In this document: piece by piece, positions 54,729 through 63,484 of the stretch | Numbering within the stretch: position 1 is the stretch's first letter | Layout of the letters: each line of letters opens with the position of its first letter | DNA from: Marinobacter gudaonensis | GTDB taxonomy: Bacteria; Pseudomonadota; Gammaproteobacteria; Pseudomonadales; Oleiphilaceae | NCBI RefSeq assembly: GCF_900115175.1 | Contig: NZ_FOYV01000001.1 | Span: 1,302,001 to 1,366,000 of the forward strand | Length of the DNA stretch: 64,000 nucleotides | Reading direction: 5' to 3' | Translations under genes and position numbers: made by a program | The notes under the pieces: model-generated | The model's input: only the letters and a program-made list of their open reading frames with translations | What the model was told of the DNA's origin: nothing | Databases searched by the model: none

Positions 54729-56453
54729 TCAAAACTGGCTACGACCGCGCACCAGAATCTGCACCTCATCAATGCTGTCGTCGCCATCGAGTGGAAAGGC
54801 GAAATCCAGGTGCAGCATCCGTTGCACCTCGATGCGGCTGGAGGCCAGTCTTAACCCGAAGCCCACGTCACGGAGTATGCCCTCGTCCGGGCCGCTGTTT
54901 CGGCCATCTGTAAACCAGGCGCGGCCGACATCGGTGAAGATCAGGCCACCAAGCCGGAACAGCTTGAACGGGTGCCAATCTGGAAAATAGCGCCGCTCCA
55001 GGGTCCAGAGCACGCGCCGATTGCCCTGCTGGTAATCGCTCGGGTACCCGCGCAGGCCGTTGTCACCGCCGATCAGCAACTGTTGATCGGCGGTCAGGTT
55101 GTGGGCCGCGGTGAAGGTGAGATTGGTGTACCAGCTGTTCCATTGCTCGGAGCCCCCGTGAAAATACTCAAGCCCAAGGGTTCCGGACAAGTTCTCCACG
55201 CGATCCTCGTCCATCCGGTAGGTGCCACTCTGGGCAAGGGAATAACGGGCGTAATTGGTTTCGGTCGCCAGCAGGGCATCCTGGAAGTCCATATTGAGCA
55301 CCACCCGGTCTTCGGTAGCACCCAGGCCGGAGCCGGAATACCCCAGTTCCGTGCGCCACACAAAACCGTCCCGAACGTCTTCCACCCGTTGTAACCGGGT
55401 CAGGTTGGTCATTTCCCGAAACCGGTTCTGGCGATAGTCAAACCCCACCCAGGGGTAGCTCAGGGTGCGGTCTTCCGGAAGTACATCCAGGTTGGGTTCC
55501 TCCGGCAGACGTTCGAACTCCAGGGCATCGTACCGGTAACCGGCCAGCAGCCGGAGTTGGCGGCTGCCACGCTCCGCCAGGCGCCAGCCACCGTCGATAC
55601 TGAAGTGCTCCTGCTTACGGCGATAATCCGCAATGGCCTCGGCACCGACATAACGGGATTCCTCCCGGGTATCGTCCAGGCCGCTGATGCCGAAGCGCCA
55701 GGGCGTTGCCTCACTGAAAAACGGGCGCTCGAGGTAAAGGCTCCGGCCCCGCCCATCGCTGCGCTCTTCAAACGAGAAGCCGGACTGCCAGTGCGAGCCC
55801 AATACGTTTGGGTCGTCGAAAAACACGCTGGTTTCGGTACGATCCGGATCCTTCTCGTAGGAGATGCCGACGTTCTTGCCAGACCCGATGAAATTCGGAT
55901 CCGAGAGACCGATATTGGACGTATTCTCACCGCCCGAGCGGGATAGTCCAACACTGGGCAGCAGGGTCCAGGTGTCCCGGGTAAGTACGCTAACCTCCAC
56001 TTCGTCACCACAGACCCGGGTAACGCCCACCCAGGCCGCCGTCAGATACTCCCGCTGCCGGAGCACACGCTCGGATTCGGAAATCAGCCCGGGTTGGTAA
56101 AGATCGCCTTCCTCAAACACCAGCTGCGAACGCAAGGCCGATGTCCAGGTGGGCGTATTCAGTGTATTCAGGGTCCGGTACAGAAAGTTGTCCTGGTCCG
56201 GATCGCTGGTATCAAAGATCGGGCGCCGGAGTATCCGGATCTCGCCGATACGGGCGCCCTCGGGTATCACCAGATCGCTCTGGCGGGCGAGTTGATCCCT
56301 GGGTTTGTCCAGATCAATGGCTTTTGGCTGTACCTCGCTGGCAACGCAGTTATCGCGATTGGTCTCGGGCTCTGCGGCCAGACAACTCTCCGCCAGGACC
56401 GCCAGGGCCGCCAGGGCCAACCCGGAAACAACAAGGGTTTTGCCGAATACCAT
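54729..56453 (-). CDS. BamA/TamA-like outer-membrane beta-barrel protein
   Basis: 574 residues. A signal peptide ends at about CLAAEP (residue 27). One POTRA-like unit (about 50-165: FEEGDLYQPGLISESERVLRQREYLTAAWVGV) precedes a C-terminal beta-barrel of alternating strands (about 200-574). The protein ends in Phe, as the barrel-assembly signal requires. Barrel-proximal segments such as LLIGGDNGLRGYPSDY and YFPDWHPFKLFRLGGLIFTDVGRAW match surface-antigen (Omp85) proteins. One short POTRA rather than the five of BamA suggests a TamA- or patatin-type export pore. Function not assigned. Confidence 0.82.
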   Translation of the reverse strand: MVFGKTLVVSGLALAALAVLAESCLAAEPETNRDNCVASEVQPKAIDLDKPRDQLARQSDLVIPEGARIGEIRILRRPIFDTSDPDQDNFLYRTLNTLNTPTWTSALRSQLVFEEGDLYQPGLISESERVLRQREYLTAAWVGVTRVCGDEVEVSVLTRDTWTLLPSVGLSRSGGENTSNIGLSDPNFIGSGKNVGISYEKDPDRTETSVFFDDPNVLGSHWQSGFSFEERSDGRGRSLYLERPFFSEATPWRFGISGLDDTREESRYVGAEAIADYRRKQEHFSIDGGWRLAERGSRQLRLLAGYRYDALEFERLPEEPNLDVLPEDRTLSYPWVGFDYRQNRFREMTNLTRLQRVEDVRDGFVWRTELGYSGSGLGATEDRVVLNMDFQDALLATETNYARYSLAQSGTYRMDEDRVENLSGTLGLEYFHGGSEQWNSWYTNLTFTAAHNLTADQQLLIGGDNGLRGYPSDYQQGNRRVLWTLERRYFPDWHPFKLFRLGGLIFTDVGRAWFTDGRNSGPDEGILRDVGFGLRLASSRIEVQRMLHLDFAFPLDGDDSIDEVQILVRGRSQF

Positions 56454-56500
56454 ACAGACCTCTCAAGCCGAATTGACCACATCGCCCCCAACGCCAAGCA

Positions 56501-58384
56501 TCAACGGGAGGGCGGCCGCCATACCGGCACGTCCTCCTGCTTCGGTTCTTCCCAGTCCTGCTGCATGGCGCTGCTCAGAGCTTCCTCCAGCTTCATGAAC
56601 AGCTCACCGTAACGTGGACTGAAACGAATGCCTTCCTCAATGTCTTTCCACGCCTCAAACAGCTCATCTTCATGGGCCTTTTCATTGTCCAGGAAGGCCC
56701 AGGTCATCTGTCGGGCCCGCATGGGGTGCACGCCCATGGCGGTCAGGGCGTGGCCGCCCAGTTCCAGGGCGGAATGATAGGTTTCACTCACCACATCGTC
56801 CGCCCCGGCCTGGCGCAGCCGGTAACCGTGGCCCCGGTCGAAGGCCCGGGCCAGCACCCAGACGCCCGGGAAGAACTGTTTTACATGCTCCACCATCTGC
56901 ACAGACCGGTCGCGATCGTCAATGGCCACCACCAGCAGCCGGGCCTGTTCAATGCCGGCGGTCTCCAGAAGGTCCGGGCGGCTGGCATCACCAAAGAAAC
57001 TCTTGATGTTGATTTGCCTGAGGTTCTCGATCTGCTCAATCTCGTGGTCCAGCGCCACAATCGGAATGTTGTTGGCCCGCAACAGGCGGCAGACGATCTG
57101 GCCGAACCGACCTACCCCGGCCACAATCACTGGCGCCTGCTCATTAATGTCATCGGCATCACGATCATCGTTCTTGGAACGCCGGTAACGGGGCAATACC
57201 ACCCGGTCGTAGGCAATGAACAACAGAGGCGTAAGGAACATCGACAGCGCCACCACCAGTGAGAGGAGTTGGGAGATCTCGGTGGAAATCACATGGTTCT
57301 GAACGCTGTAGGTGAGCAACACAAAGCCAAATTCACCAGCCTGCGCCAGGCCAAGGGTGAACAGCCAACCGTTGCTGCCGCGCACCCGGAAGACCAGCGC
57401 CAGAACCAGCAGGATGGCCGCCTTGACCAGGATAACGGCAATAGCCAGGGAAACCACCGTGCCCCACCGTTCACCCAGCACCGCGAAGTCGATCCCGGCA
57501 CCCACGGTAATGAAAAACAGCCCCAGCAGGAGCCCCTTGAACGGCTCGATGTTGGCTTCCAGCTCGTGCCGGAATTCACTATTAGCCAGCACCACACCGG
57601 CCAGAAACGCACCCAGGGCCGGCGACAGGTTCACCAGGCTCATCAGGGCGGCAATACCGATTACCAGCATGAGGGCGGTGGCGGTGAACACCTCTCGCAA
57701 GCCTGACTGGACCACATAACGAAACAACGGGCGGCTCAGGTAATGGCCCCCGACGATCACCGCACCAATCGCTGCGACGACAACAAGACCATGGGCCCAA
57801 CCCGGCAATGACGCGACCAAGCTCATGTGACCGCCGTGGTTGGCAGACGCGGCGGTCGAGTCCATCAGTTCCGGGATGGCCAGAAGGGGAATCAGGGCCA
57901 GCATGGGAATGACCGCAATATCCTGGAACAGGAGAACCGAGAAGGCGCTGCGGCCACCTTCGGTTTTCACCAGGCCCTTCTCATTCAGGGTTTGCAGCAC
58001 GATCGCGGTGGACGACAGCGCAAAAATCAGCCCGACCGCCAATGCCGTTTGCCACTGCAGGCCCAGCCAGGAAGCTACCGCCATTCCGGCGCCGGTGGTC
58101 AGTATCACCTGCAGGCCACCGAGACCCACCAGGCGAACCCGCATGGCCCAGAGTGCCTTGGGGTCCAGCTCCATGCCCACCAGAAACAGCATCATCACCA
58201 CCCCGAATTCGGCAAAATGCTGGATGGTGGTGGCCTCCTGCCCCACCAGCCCCGCCACGGGTCCAATCAGCACCCCGGCCACCAGGTAGCCCAGCACCGA
58301 GCCCAGGCCGAAGCGTTGTGCCAGAGGCACCGCGATCACGGCGGCAATCAGGTAAATAAAAGCGTGAACAAAATACTCGGTCAT
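56501..58384 (-). CDS. CPA2-type monovalent cation:proton antiporter (Kef-like)
   Basis: 627 residues. Twelve or more membrane helices (residues 1-385) with CPA2 signatures GVVMMLFLVGMELDPKALW, FALSSTAIVLQTLNEKGL and LSPALGAFLAGVVLANSEFRHELEANIEPFKGLLLGLFFITVGAGID. A cytoplasmic TrkA-N/RCK domain (about 410-525, IVAGVGRFGQIVCRLL) follows. It probably effluxes K+ (or Na+) in exchange for protons under nucleotide or glutathione control. The C-terminal tail is acidic. Confidence 0.88.
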   Translation of the reverse strand: MTEYFVHAFIYLIAAVIAVPLAQRFGLGSVLGYLVAGVLIGPVAGLVGQEATTIQHFAEFGVVMMLFLVGMELDPKALWAMRVRLVGLGGLQVILTTGAGMAVASWLGLQWQTALAVGLIFALSSTAIVLQTLNEKGLVKTEGGRSAFSVLLFQDIAVIPMLALIPLLAIPELMDSTAASANHGGHMSLVASLPGWAHGLVVVAAIGAVIVGGHYLSRPLFRYVVQSGLREVFTATALMLVIGIAALMSLVNLSPALGAFLAGVVLANSEFRHELEANIEPFKGLLLGLFFITVGAGIDFAVLGERWGTVVSLAIAVILVKAAILLVLALVFRVRGSNGWLFTLGLAQAGEFGFVLLTYSVQNHVISTEISQLLSLVVALSMFLTPLLFIAYDRVVLPRYRRSKNDDRDADDINEQAPVIVAGVGRFGQIVCRLLRANNIPIVALDHEIEQIENLRQINIKSFFGDASRPDLLETAGIEQARLLVVAIDDRDRSVQMVEHVKQFFPGVWVLARAFDRGHGYRLRQAGADDVVSETYHSALELGGHALTAMGVHPMRARQMTWAFLDNEKAHEDELFEAWKDIEEGIRFSPRYGELFMKLEEALSSAMQQDWEEPKQEDVPVWRPPSR

Positions 58385-58450
58385 GAGGGGTTATCCTGGT
58401 TCGCAATGGGCCCGGAATTGGCAGCAAAGACGGGCCGGGGACAGTTCAGT

Positions 58451-59311
58451 TCAGCGTAGACTCTGCAGGGCCTCTTTTACATGCGAGGCGAGAGCGTCGT
58501 TCAACGGATCGGATCCGCGACGTACCAAGGCCAGCTGATAGGAGCCAATCGACGGCAGCGCCTCGCCTGTAATCTCACGAAGCGGCGGTTTCACCAGGCT
58601 CTTCGGGAACGGGGCGATGGCAAGATCGGCCAGCATGGCCGCCTCCTGGCCAGAACAGTGTTCACAGGTGTAGGCGATCCGATAGGCTATGCCGGCACGA
58701 TCCAGAGCGCGCAGCGTCATCCGGCGCCAGGCGCAGCCCTCGTGGGCCATGGCCAGGGGCAAGGGCGAGCGCTGGAACGCAGAAGCTCCCTCCCGACCAG
58801 CCCAAACCAGTGGTTCCTGATGCACAATCTCGCCGCGGCTGATGCCGGCTTCGTCCGCCACCGTTACCAGAGTCATATCCAGTTCGCCGGCATCCAGCCG
58901 TGCCAGATTCTGCTTACTTGAGCCTACAACCACGTCCACCTGAACGGCGGGGTAGCTCCTGGCAAACTCCGCCAGTACTTCCGGCAATATGCGGGTGCCG
59001 ATGTCATCGGAGGTGCCGATGCCAACCTTGCCCTCAAGGGTTGGCGCGATGAAATGCTGGACGGCCTCCTCGTTCAAACGCAACAGGCGGCGCCCGTAAT
59101 CGAGCAGGACCTCTCCCTCGGCTGTCAACGTGACCTGCCTGGGCTCCCGGATAAACAGCGTTTTTCCGAGGTTTTTCTCAAGCTGTTTGATCTGCATGCT
59201 CAGGGCAGAGGGTGTCCGGTGTACCGCCTTCGCGGCGCTGGTGAAGGTGCCACACTCGGCGATAGCCACGAAGCTTCTGAGTACATCGCTGTCCAGCAAT
59301 GGAATTTTCAC
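58451..59311 (-). CDS. LysR-family regulator divergent from DUF1127 gene
   Basis: 286 residues from the GTG at 59311 (GGGGAG 7 bases upstream), with the LysR winged helix (DVLRSFVAIAECGTFTSAAKAVHRTPSALSMQIKQLEKNLG) and effector domain. The longer frame from 59332 starts at a weaker GTG. It faces the DUF1127 gene, and LysR regulators next to DUF1127 genes are a common pairing. Effector unknown. Confidence 0.82.
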   Translation of the reverse strand: MKIPLLDSDVLRSFVAIAECGTFTSAAKAVHRTPSALSMQIKQLEKNLGKTLFIREPRQVTLTAEGEVLLDYGRRLLRLNEEAVQHFIAPTLEGKVGIGTSDDIGTRILPEVLAEFARSYPAVQVDVVVGSSKQNLARLDAGELDMTLVTVADEAGISRGEIVHQEPLVWAGREGASAFQRSPLPLAMAHEGCAWRRMTLRALDRAGIAYRIAYTCEHCSGQEAAMLADLAIAPFPKSLVKPPLREITGEALPSIGSYQLALVRRGSDPLNDALASHVKEALQSLR

Positions 59312-59498
59312 GCGAGCGCTCCCCGTATCCACGTATCCCTATACTGTGCCTTAAGCATAGTTGAACGAGACTTTAAATTCTTTTCGTTTGATTGAAAGTA
59401 ACGTCACTTCCAGAATGGAGGATGCAGTCAGCCACTGTCGAGCCTGGCTGCTTCGCGGCCAGCACCGCGAACCATTCACCAACTGTTGGGGCGTTACC

Positions 59499-59774
59499 AT
59501 GCTCAAGACCACGGAACAGCGTGCAACGGCTTCCATGCATCCCCTTGCAGCGATGTGGGAGCGGTACTCGAGACGCCAGCAGTTCCGCCGCATGGCGAGG
59601 CACCTGCTCAGGGAAAAGGACGACACGCTGTCGGATCTGGGCTACGACCGCCATGACCTGGAAGGCGCCCTGCGTCTGCCGATCAGCACGGATGCCATGC
59701 AATACATTGAGATGCAGCGCTCGAAGCACGCCGAGGAAGCCCGCCGCCAGCGGCGCCGGGCAACAACGGGTTAA
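59499..59774 (+). CDS. DUF1127 (YjiS-like) small protein
   Basis: 91 residues from MLKTTEQRATASMHP. The C-terminal half has the DUF1127 core SRRQQFRRMARHLLREKDDTLSDLGYDRHDL, basic and helical. Such proteins have been linked to small-RNA or phosphate/carbon physiology, but no general role is settled. In-frame Met codons at 59361 and 59415 allow a longer protein, but the core begins after 59499. It converges with the alkylsulfatase gene with 3 bases between. Confidence 0.7.
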   Translation: MLKTTEQRATASMHPLAAMWERYSRRQQFRRMARHLLREKDDTLSDLGYDRHDLEGALRLPISTDAMQYIEMQRSKHAEEARRQRRRATTG

Positions 59775-59777
59775 CCC

Positions 59778-61802
59778 TCAGGGGCTGACAAGATTAAACC
59801 GGCCTTCGGGCTTATCCAGCAGACTGAAGAATCCGATCAGATCCAGTCTGCTGCCACCAAACTGGATCTCATCACTGAACAGCAGCTCCTTCAGGCCGGC
59901 GCGGCCAATCAGCAGGTCCACGAAAAGCGGTCGAGTAACGCTGAGAGAGGCATCCGCCGGGGTATCGGCACTGGCCAGGCGATGATGCAACACCGAATTC
60001 TGCAAGGTCAGCAGATAGCTTTCCCCAAGGTCGGTAAAGGTAATCCTGACGGTGGTGTGTTCACCTTCCGCGTCCTCGGCCTTCAGGCGCACCGCCATGC
60101 TGTCAAAGAACCGTGACACCGGCGTATTGAGCAGCACCTCCCGCATCACCGCCGGCTGAATGCCCTGCTCCGGTGCACCATGGCGCAGTTCGTAGGCGCC
60201 GGTCAGGTAAAAATCCCGCCAGGGTGCGGATTCGGCCTGGTAGCCAAGCTGGTCATACACGTGCGCCAACAGGGCCTTCCCCTGGTCATTCTCTGGATCT
60301 GCGAACACCACGTGATTGAGCAACTCGGCAAGCCAGCGGTAGGTGTCATGGGCTTCGGCCGGCTCCATTTCGGCCGCGGCCTGATAGTCCTCCCTGGCTC
60401 TCTCCAACACCTTGTCCGCACCGCCCATCATGTCAACGTAGCGACGGGCGGACTCGGGTTCCGGCAGCGGGTTGAGCTGGGCCGGATTGCCACTAAACCA
60501 GCCCAGGTAATACTGGTACACCGCCTTGGCGTTGTGGGAGACAGTGCCGTAGTAGCCCTGGTTGTGAAAGGTTTGGCTCAACGCCGGCGGCAGCGTGAGC
60601 TGATTCGCGATTTCCCGGGGCGTGGCGCCCTGGTTCATCAGCCGCACGGTCTGGTCGTGAATGAACTTGTAGGTGTCCCGCTGCACAGCCAGGAAATCCT
60701 GGACGTTGGCCTGCCCCCACAGCGGCCAGTGATGGCTGCCGAAATAGACCTCGGCGTCGGCAAACAGGGTCCTGGCCTCATCGATATAGCCGCTCCAGAG
60801 CCTGGCATCTCGCACTTTGGCGCCCCTCAGAGTATAGAGGTTGTGCAGGTTTCGGCTCACCAGTTCGGCGCCGCAAAACGCCCTGTGCTCTGGCAGGTAA
60901 AAGGTGAACTCGGCGGGCGCCTCGGAACCGGAGACCACTTGAAACACCATGGGCACGCCATCCACCACCAGCTCGGTACCAGTCTCGCCAATCAGGTCTG
61001 TGGCCGGGGCAAATCCGAAGGTCCCGAAGGCCGGCCCCTTGCCCAGGCCGGTGCCAACGTGGCCGCGCTCATCCCGTGCCAGACGCTTGCCATACATGAA
61101 CATGGCCCGGCGGGTCATGGCCGGGCCGGCAATGATGTTCTCGCTGGTCGCCTCCTCCTCAAACCCGGCCGGTGCGATGATCCGCAGATTGGCTTTCTCG
61201 TCTTCAGACAGATGCTGGAGAACGCCCTGCACGCCTCCAAAATGGTCAATGTGGCTGTGAGTGAACACAATCGCCCGCACTGGCTTTTCGCCCAGGTGCT
61301 CCCGGGCGAACAGGAAGGCTTCGCTGGCGGTTTCGCGGGCGGTGAGGGGGTCCACCAGAATCCAGCCGGTCTCACCCTCGATAATGGACATATTGGCCAG
61401 ATCATAGCCACGGATCTGGTAGAGGCCGTTAGTCACCTTGAACAGACCGTGGATATTGTTCAGCGCGGCTTGCCGCCAGAGGCTGGGATTGACCGAGCCC
61501 GGCGCATCCTCGCCCTCGCTGGCGATGAAGTCGTAGGCTGGCATGTTCCAGACCTCCCCGCCCCCGAGATGCGCAATCACCAGATCCGGGTCCTGGGCAA
61601 CCAGGCCACGCCTGGCGTTCTCGAAATCCTCCCGGTTACCAAATGGTCGCTCTTGCAGCACCTGCCGGTTAGCCTCACGAGTGCTTGCCGTTGGCGCACT
61701 GTGCCCGGCGGGATTGGCGCCCGAGGAATCGGCACCGGGGTTGCACCCGGCTACGGCAACACACAAAAACAGAAGAACAACCAACCTGAGGGATAAACGC
61801 AT
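59778..61802 (-). CDS. Alkylsulfatase (SdsA-type metallo-beta-lactamase lipoprotein)
   Basis: 674 residues from the ATG at 61802. The N-terminus MRLSLRLVVLLFLCVAVAGC has a lipobox ending in VAGC, so it is a lipoprotein. The metallo-beta-lactamase domain carries THSHIDHFGG (the HxHxDH zinc site, about 182-187) and later FCGAELVSRNLHNLYTLRGA and YFGSHHWPLWG. A dimerisation region and a C-terminal SCP-2-like domain (SYLLTLQNSVLHHRL) follow. It hydrolyses linear alkyl sulfates such as dodecyl sulfate. AGGA precedes the start. A LysR gene directly upstream may regulate it. Confidence 0.88.
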   Translation of the reverse strand: MRLSLRLVVLLFLCVAVAGCNPGADSSGANPAGHSAPTASTREANRQVLQERPFGNREDFENARRGLVAQDPDLVIAHLGGGEVWNMPAYDFIASEGEDAPGSVNPSLWRQAALNNIHGLFKVTNGLYQIRGYDLANMSIIEGETGWILVDPLTARETASEAFLFAREHLGEKPVRAIVFTHSHIDHFGGVQGVLQHLSEDEKANLRIIAPAGFEEEATSENIIAGPAMTRRAMFMYGKRLARDERGHVGTGLGKGPAFGTFGFAPATDLIGETGTELVVDGVPMVFQVVSGSEAPAEFTFYLPEHRAFCGAELVSRNLHNLYTLRGAKVRDARLWSGYIDEARTLFADAEVYFGSHHWPLWGQANVQDFLAVQRDTYKFIHDQTVRLMNQGATPREIANQLTLPPALSQTFHNQGYYGTVSHNAKAVYQYYLGWFSGNPAQLNPLPEPESARRYVDMMGGADKVLERAREDYQAAAEMEPAEAHDTYRWLAELLNHVVFADPENDQGKALLAHVYDQLGYQAESAPWRDFYLTGAYELRHGAPEQGIQPAVMREVLLNTPVSRFFDSMAVRLKAEDAEGEHTTVRITFTDLGESYLLTLQNSVLHHRLASADTPADASLSVTRPLFVDLLIGRAGLKELLFSDEIQFGGSRLDLIGFFSLLDKPEGRFNLVSP

Positions 61803-61809
61803 AAATATC

Positions 61810-62718
61810 CTAATTTTCTTGGATTTGAGCGTAGCACTCGGCGAGGAAATCAATAAACGCCCGAACCGCGGGCAACATTCCGCGACGGGAGGGGAACACC
61901 AGGTGGATCACTTCCCGCCTGGGCTCCCAGTCCGGTAACAGCCACACGAGCGCACCGTTCGCCAGCTCATCGCCCAGCATGAGCAGGGGTAGCTGCACAA
62001 CGCCGGCGCCCGCCAGGGCCGCCTTTTTCAGGGCTTCCATATCGGTGGTGGCGTATCGAGGGCTGTAAGCGATGTCTTTCCGCTCCCCGTCCGTATGGTT
62101 AAGAACCCAAACCTGATCCGCGAGCGACTGGGAACGCGTCATGGCCGGCCACTGCGACAGGCTCTCCGGCGTCTTTGGCTCTCCACCCATGCGTTCCACG
62201 AGCCCTGGGCTTGCCACCAGGCACTGGCCACGATCAGACAGCACCCGCAATACCAGATCGCTGTTCTCGAGAGGCAGCGGCCGAACGCGCAGAGCCACAT
62301 CCACGCCCTCTGCCATCAGGTCCACCCGCCGGTTGGTGGCTTCCAGCTCCATTGAAACCCTCGGATACCGATTCAGGAACTCACCCACCATTTCGCCCAC
62401 GTGGAAGTTCAGCAAACCGACCGGACAGGTCACCCGGATGGTCCCGCAGGGCTCTCCTCGCACCTGGTCCACGGCCTCCTGGGCGGCTTCCGCCTCAATC
62501 AGCATGGCCCGGCAGTGTTCATAGTACCGCTGGCCAATGTCGGTCACCGAGAAACGCCGGGTTGAGCGGTGCAGCAGCCTTACCCCAAGCCGCTCCTCCA
62601 GCCCGGCGATCCGCCGGCTCAGTTTGGATTTGGCGACGCCAATGGCCCGCTCCGCCGGCGCAAAGCCGCCAGCCTCGACGACCTTGACGAAATACAACAG
62701 ATCGTTCAGATCCTGCAT
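61810..62718 (-). CDS. LysR-family regulator upstream of alkylsulfatase gene
   Basis: 302 residues with the LysR winged helix (DLLYFVKVVEAGGFAPAERAIGVAKSKLSRRIAGLEERLG) and a C-terminal effector domain. The stop is 7 bases before the alkylsulfatase start, so they could share a transcript. It is divergent from the ycaC gene, which is another possible target. Confidence 0.85.
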   Translation of the reverse strand: MQDLNDLLYFVKVVEAGGFAPAERAIGVAKSKLSRRIAGLEERLGVRLLHRSTRRFSVTDIGQRYYEHCRAMLIEAEAAQEAVDQVRGEPCGTIRVTCPVGLLNFHVGEMVGEFLNRYPRVSMELEATNRRVDLMAEGVDVALRVRPLPLENSDLVLRVLSDRGQCLVASPGLVERMGGEPKTPESLSQWPAMTRSQSLADQVWVLNHTDGERKDIAYSPRYATTDMEALKKAALAGAGVVQLPLLMLGDELANGALVWLLPDWEPRREVIHLVFPSRRGMLPAVRAFIDFLAECYAQIQEN

Positions 62719-62860
62719 GGGCTAGCCACTGTTCTAAAAATGGAACACTGCGAGTCAGTTTAGCAGTCTTATCGCCCACCAGGCGCTGGTTTAGTCTCAG
62801 GTTGTCCCCCGCTGACAAGCGCGTCAGTGGACCGCCATGACCACTCAAAAGGAGACTGAT

Positions 62861-63484
62861 ATGAGCAAACCCTATATTCGCCTCGACAAGAACGACGCCG
62901 CTGTGCTGCTGGTAGACCACCAGACCGGCCTGCTGTCACTGGTGCGCGATATTGATCCGGACCGGTTCAAGAACAACGTGCTGGCCCTGGCTGACCTGGC
63001 GAAGTATTTCCAGTTGCCGACGATCCTCACCACCAGCTTTGAAGATGGCCCCAACGGCCCCCTGGTGCCTGAACTGAAGGAAACCTTCCCGGATGCCCCC
63101 TATATCGCCCGCCCCGGCCAGATCAACGCCTGGGACAATGAAGATTTCGTGAAGGCCGTCAAAGCCACCGGCAAGAAGCAACTGATCGTGGCCGGTGTGG
63201 TCACCGAAGTCTGCGTTGCCTTTCCGACTCTCTCGGCGCTCGCCGAAGACTTCGATGTGTTCGTTGTGACCGACGCCTCCGGCACCTTTAACGAACTCAC
63301 CCGGGACTCCGCCTGGGACCGTATGTCTGCGGCCGGCGCCCAGCTCATGACCTGGTTCGGCGTTGCCTGCGAACTGCACCGAGACTGGAGAAATGACATC
63401 GAGGGCCTGGGCCAGCTGTTCTCCAACCACATCCCGGATTACCGGAACCTGATGAACAGCTACAGCAAGCTGACTTCAAACTGA
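62861..63484 (+). CDS. ycaC: YcaC-type cysteine hydrolase (isochorismatase-like)
   Basis: 207 residues, nearly collinear with E. coli YcaC throughout. The ATG at 62861 follows GGAGA 5 bases upstream. Catalytic Asp19 sits in LLVDHQTGLL, and the nucleophile Cys lies in GVVTEVCVAF (about residue 118). YcaC-like octameric proteins of the isochorismatase superfamily have been studied structurally; the natural substrate is uncertain. It is divergent from the LysR/alkylsulfatase pair and its end overlaps the next convergent gene by 9 bases. Confidence 0.9.
   Translation: MSKPYIRLDKNDAAVLLVDHQTGLLSLVRDIDPDRFKNNVLALADLAKYFQLPTILTTSFEDGPNGPLVPELKETFPDAPYIARPGQINAWDNEDFVKAVKATGKKQLIVAGVVTEVCVAFPTLSALAEDFDVFVVTDASGTFNELTRDSAWDRMSAAGAQLMTWFGVACELHRDWRNDIEGLGQLFSNHIPDYRNLMNSYSKLTSN

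Noticed and set aside
60180..61796. 538-codon plus-strand frame
   Set aside because: Antisense to the alkylsulfatase gene.
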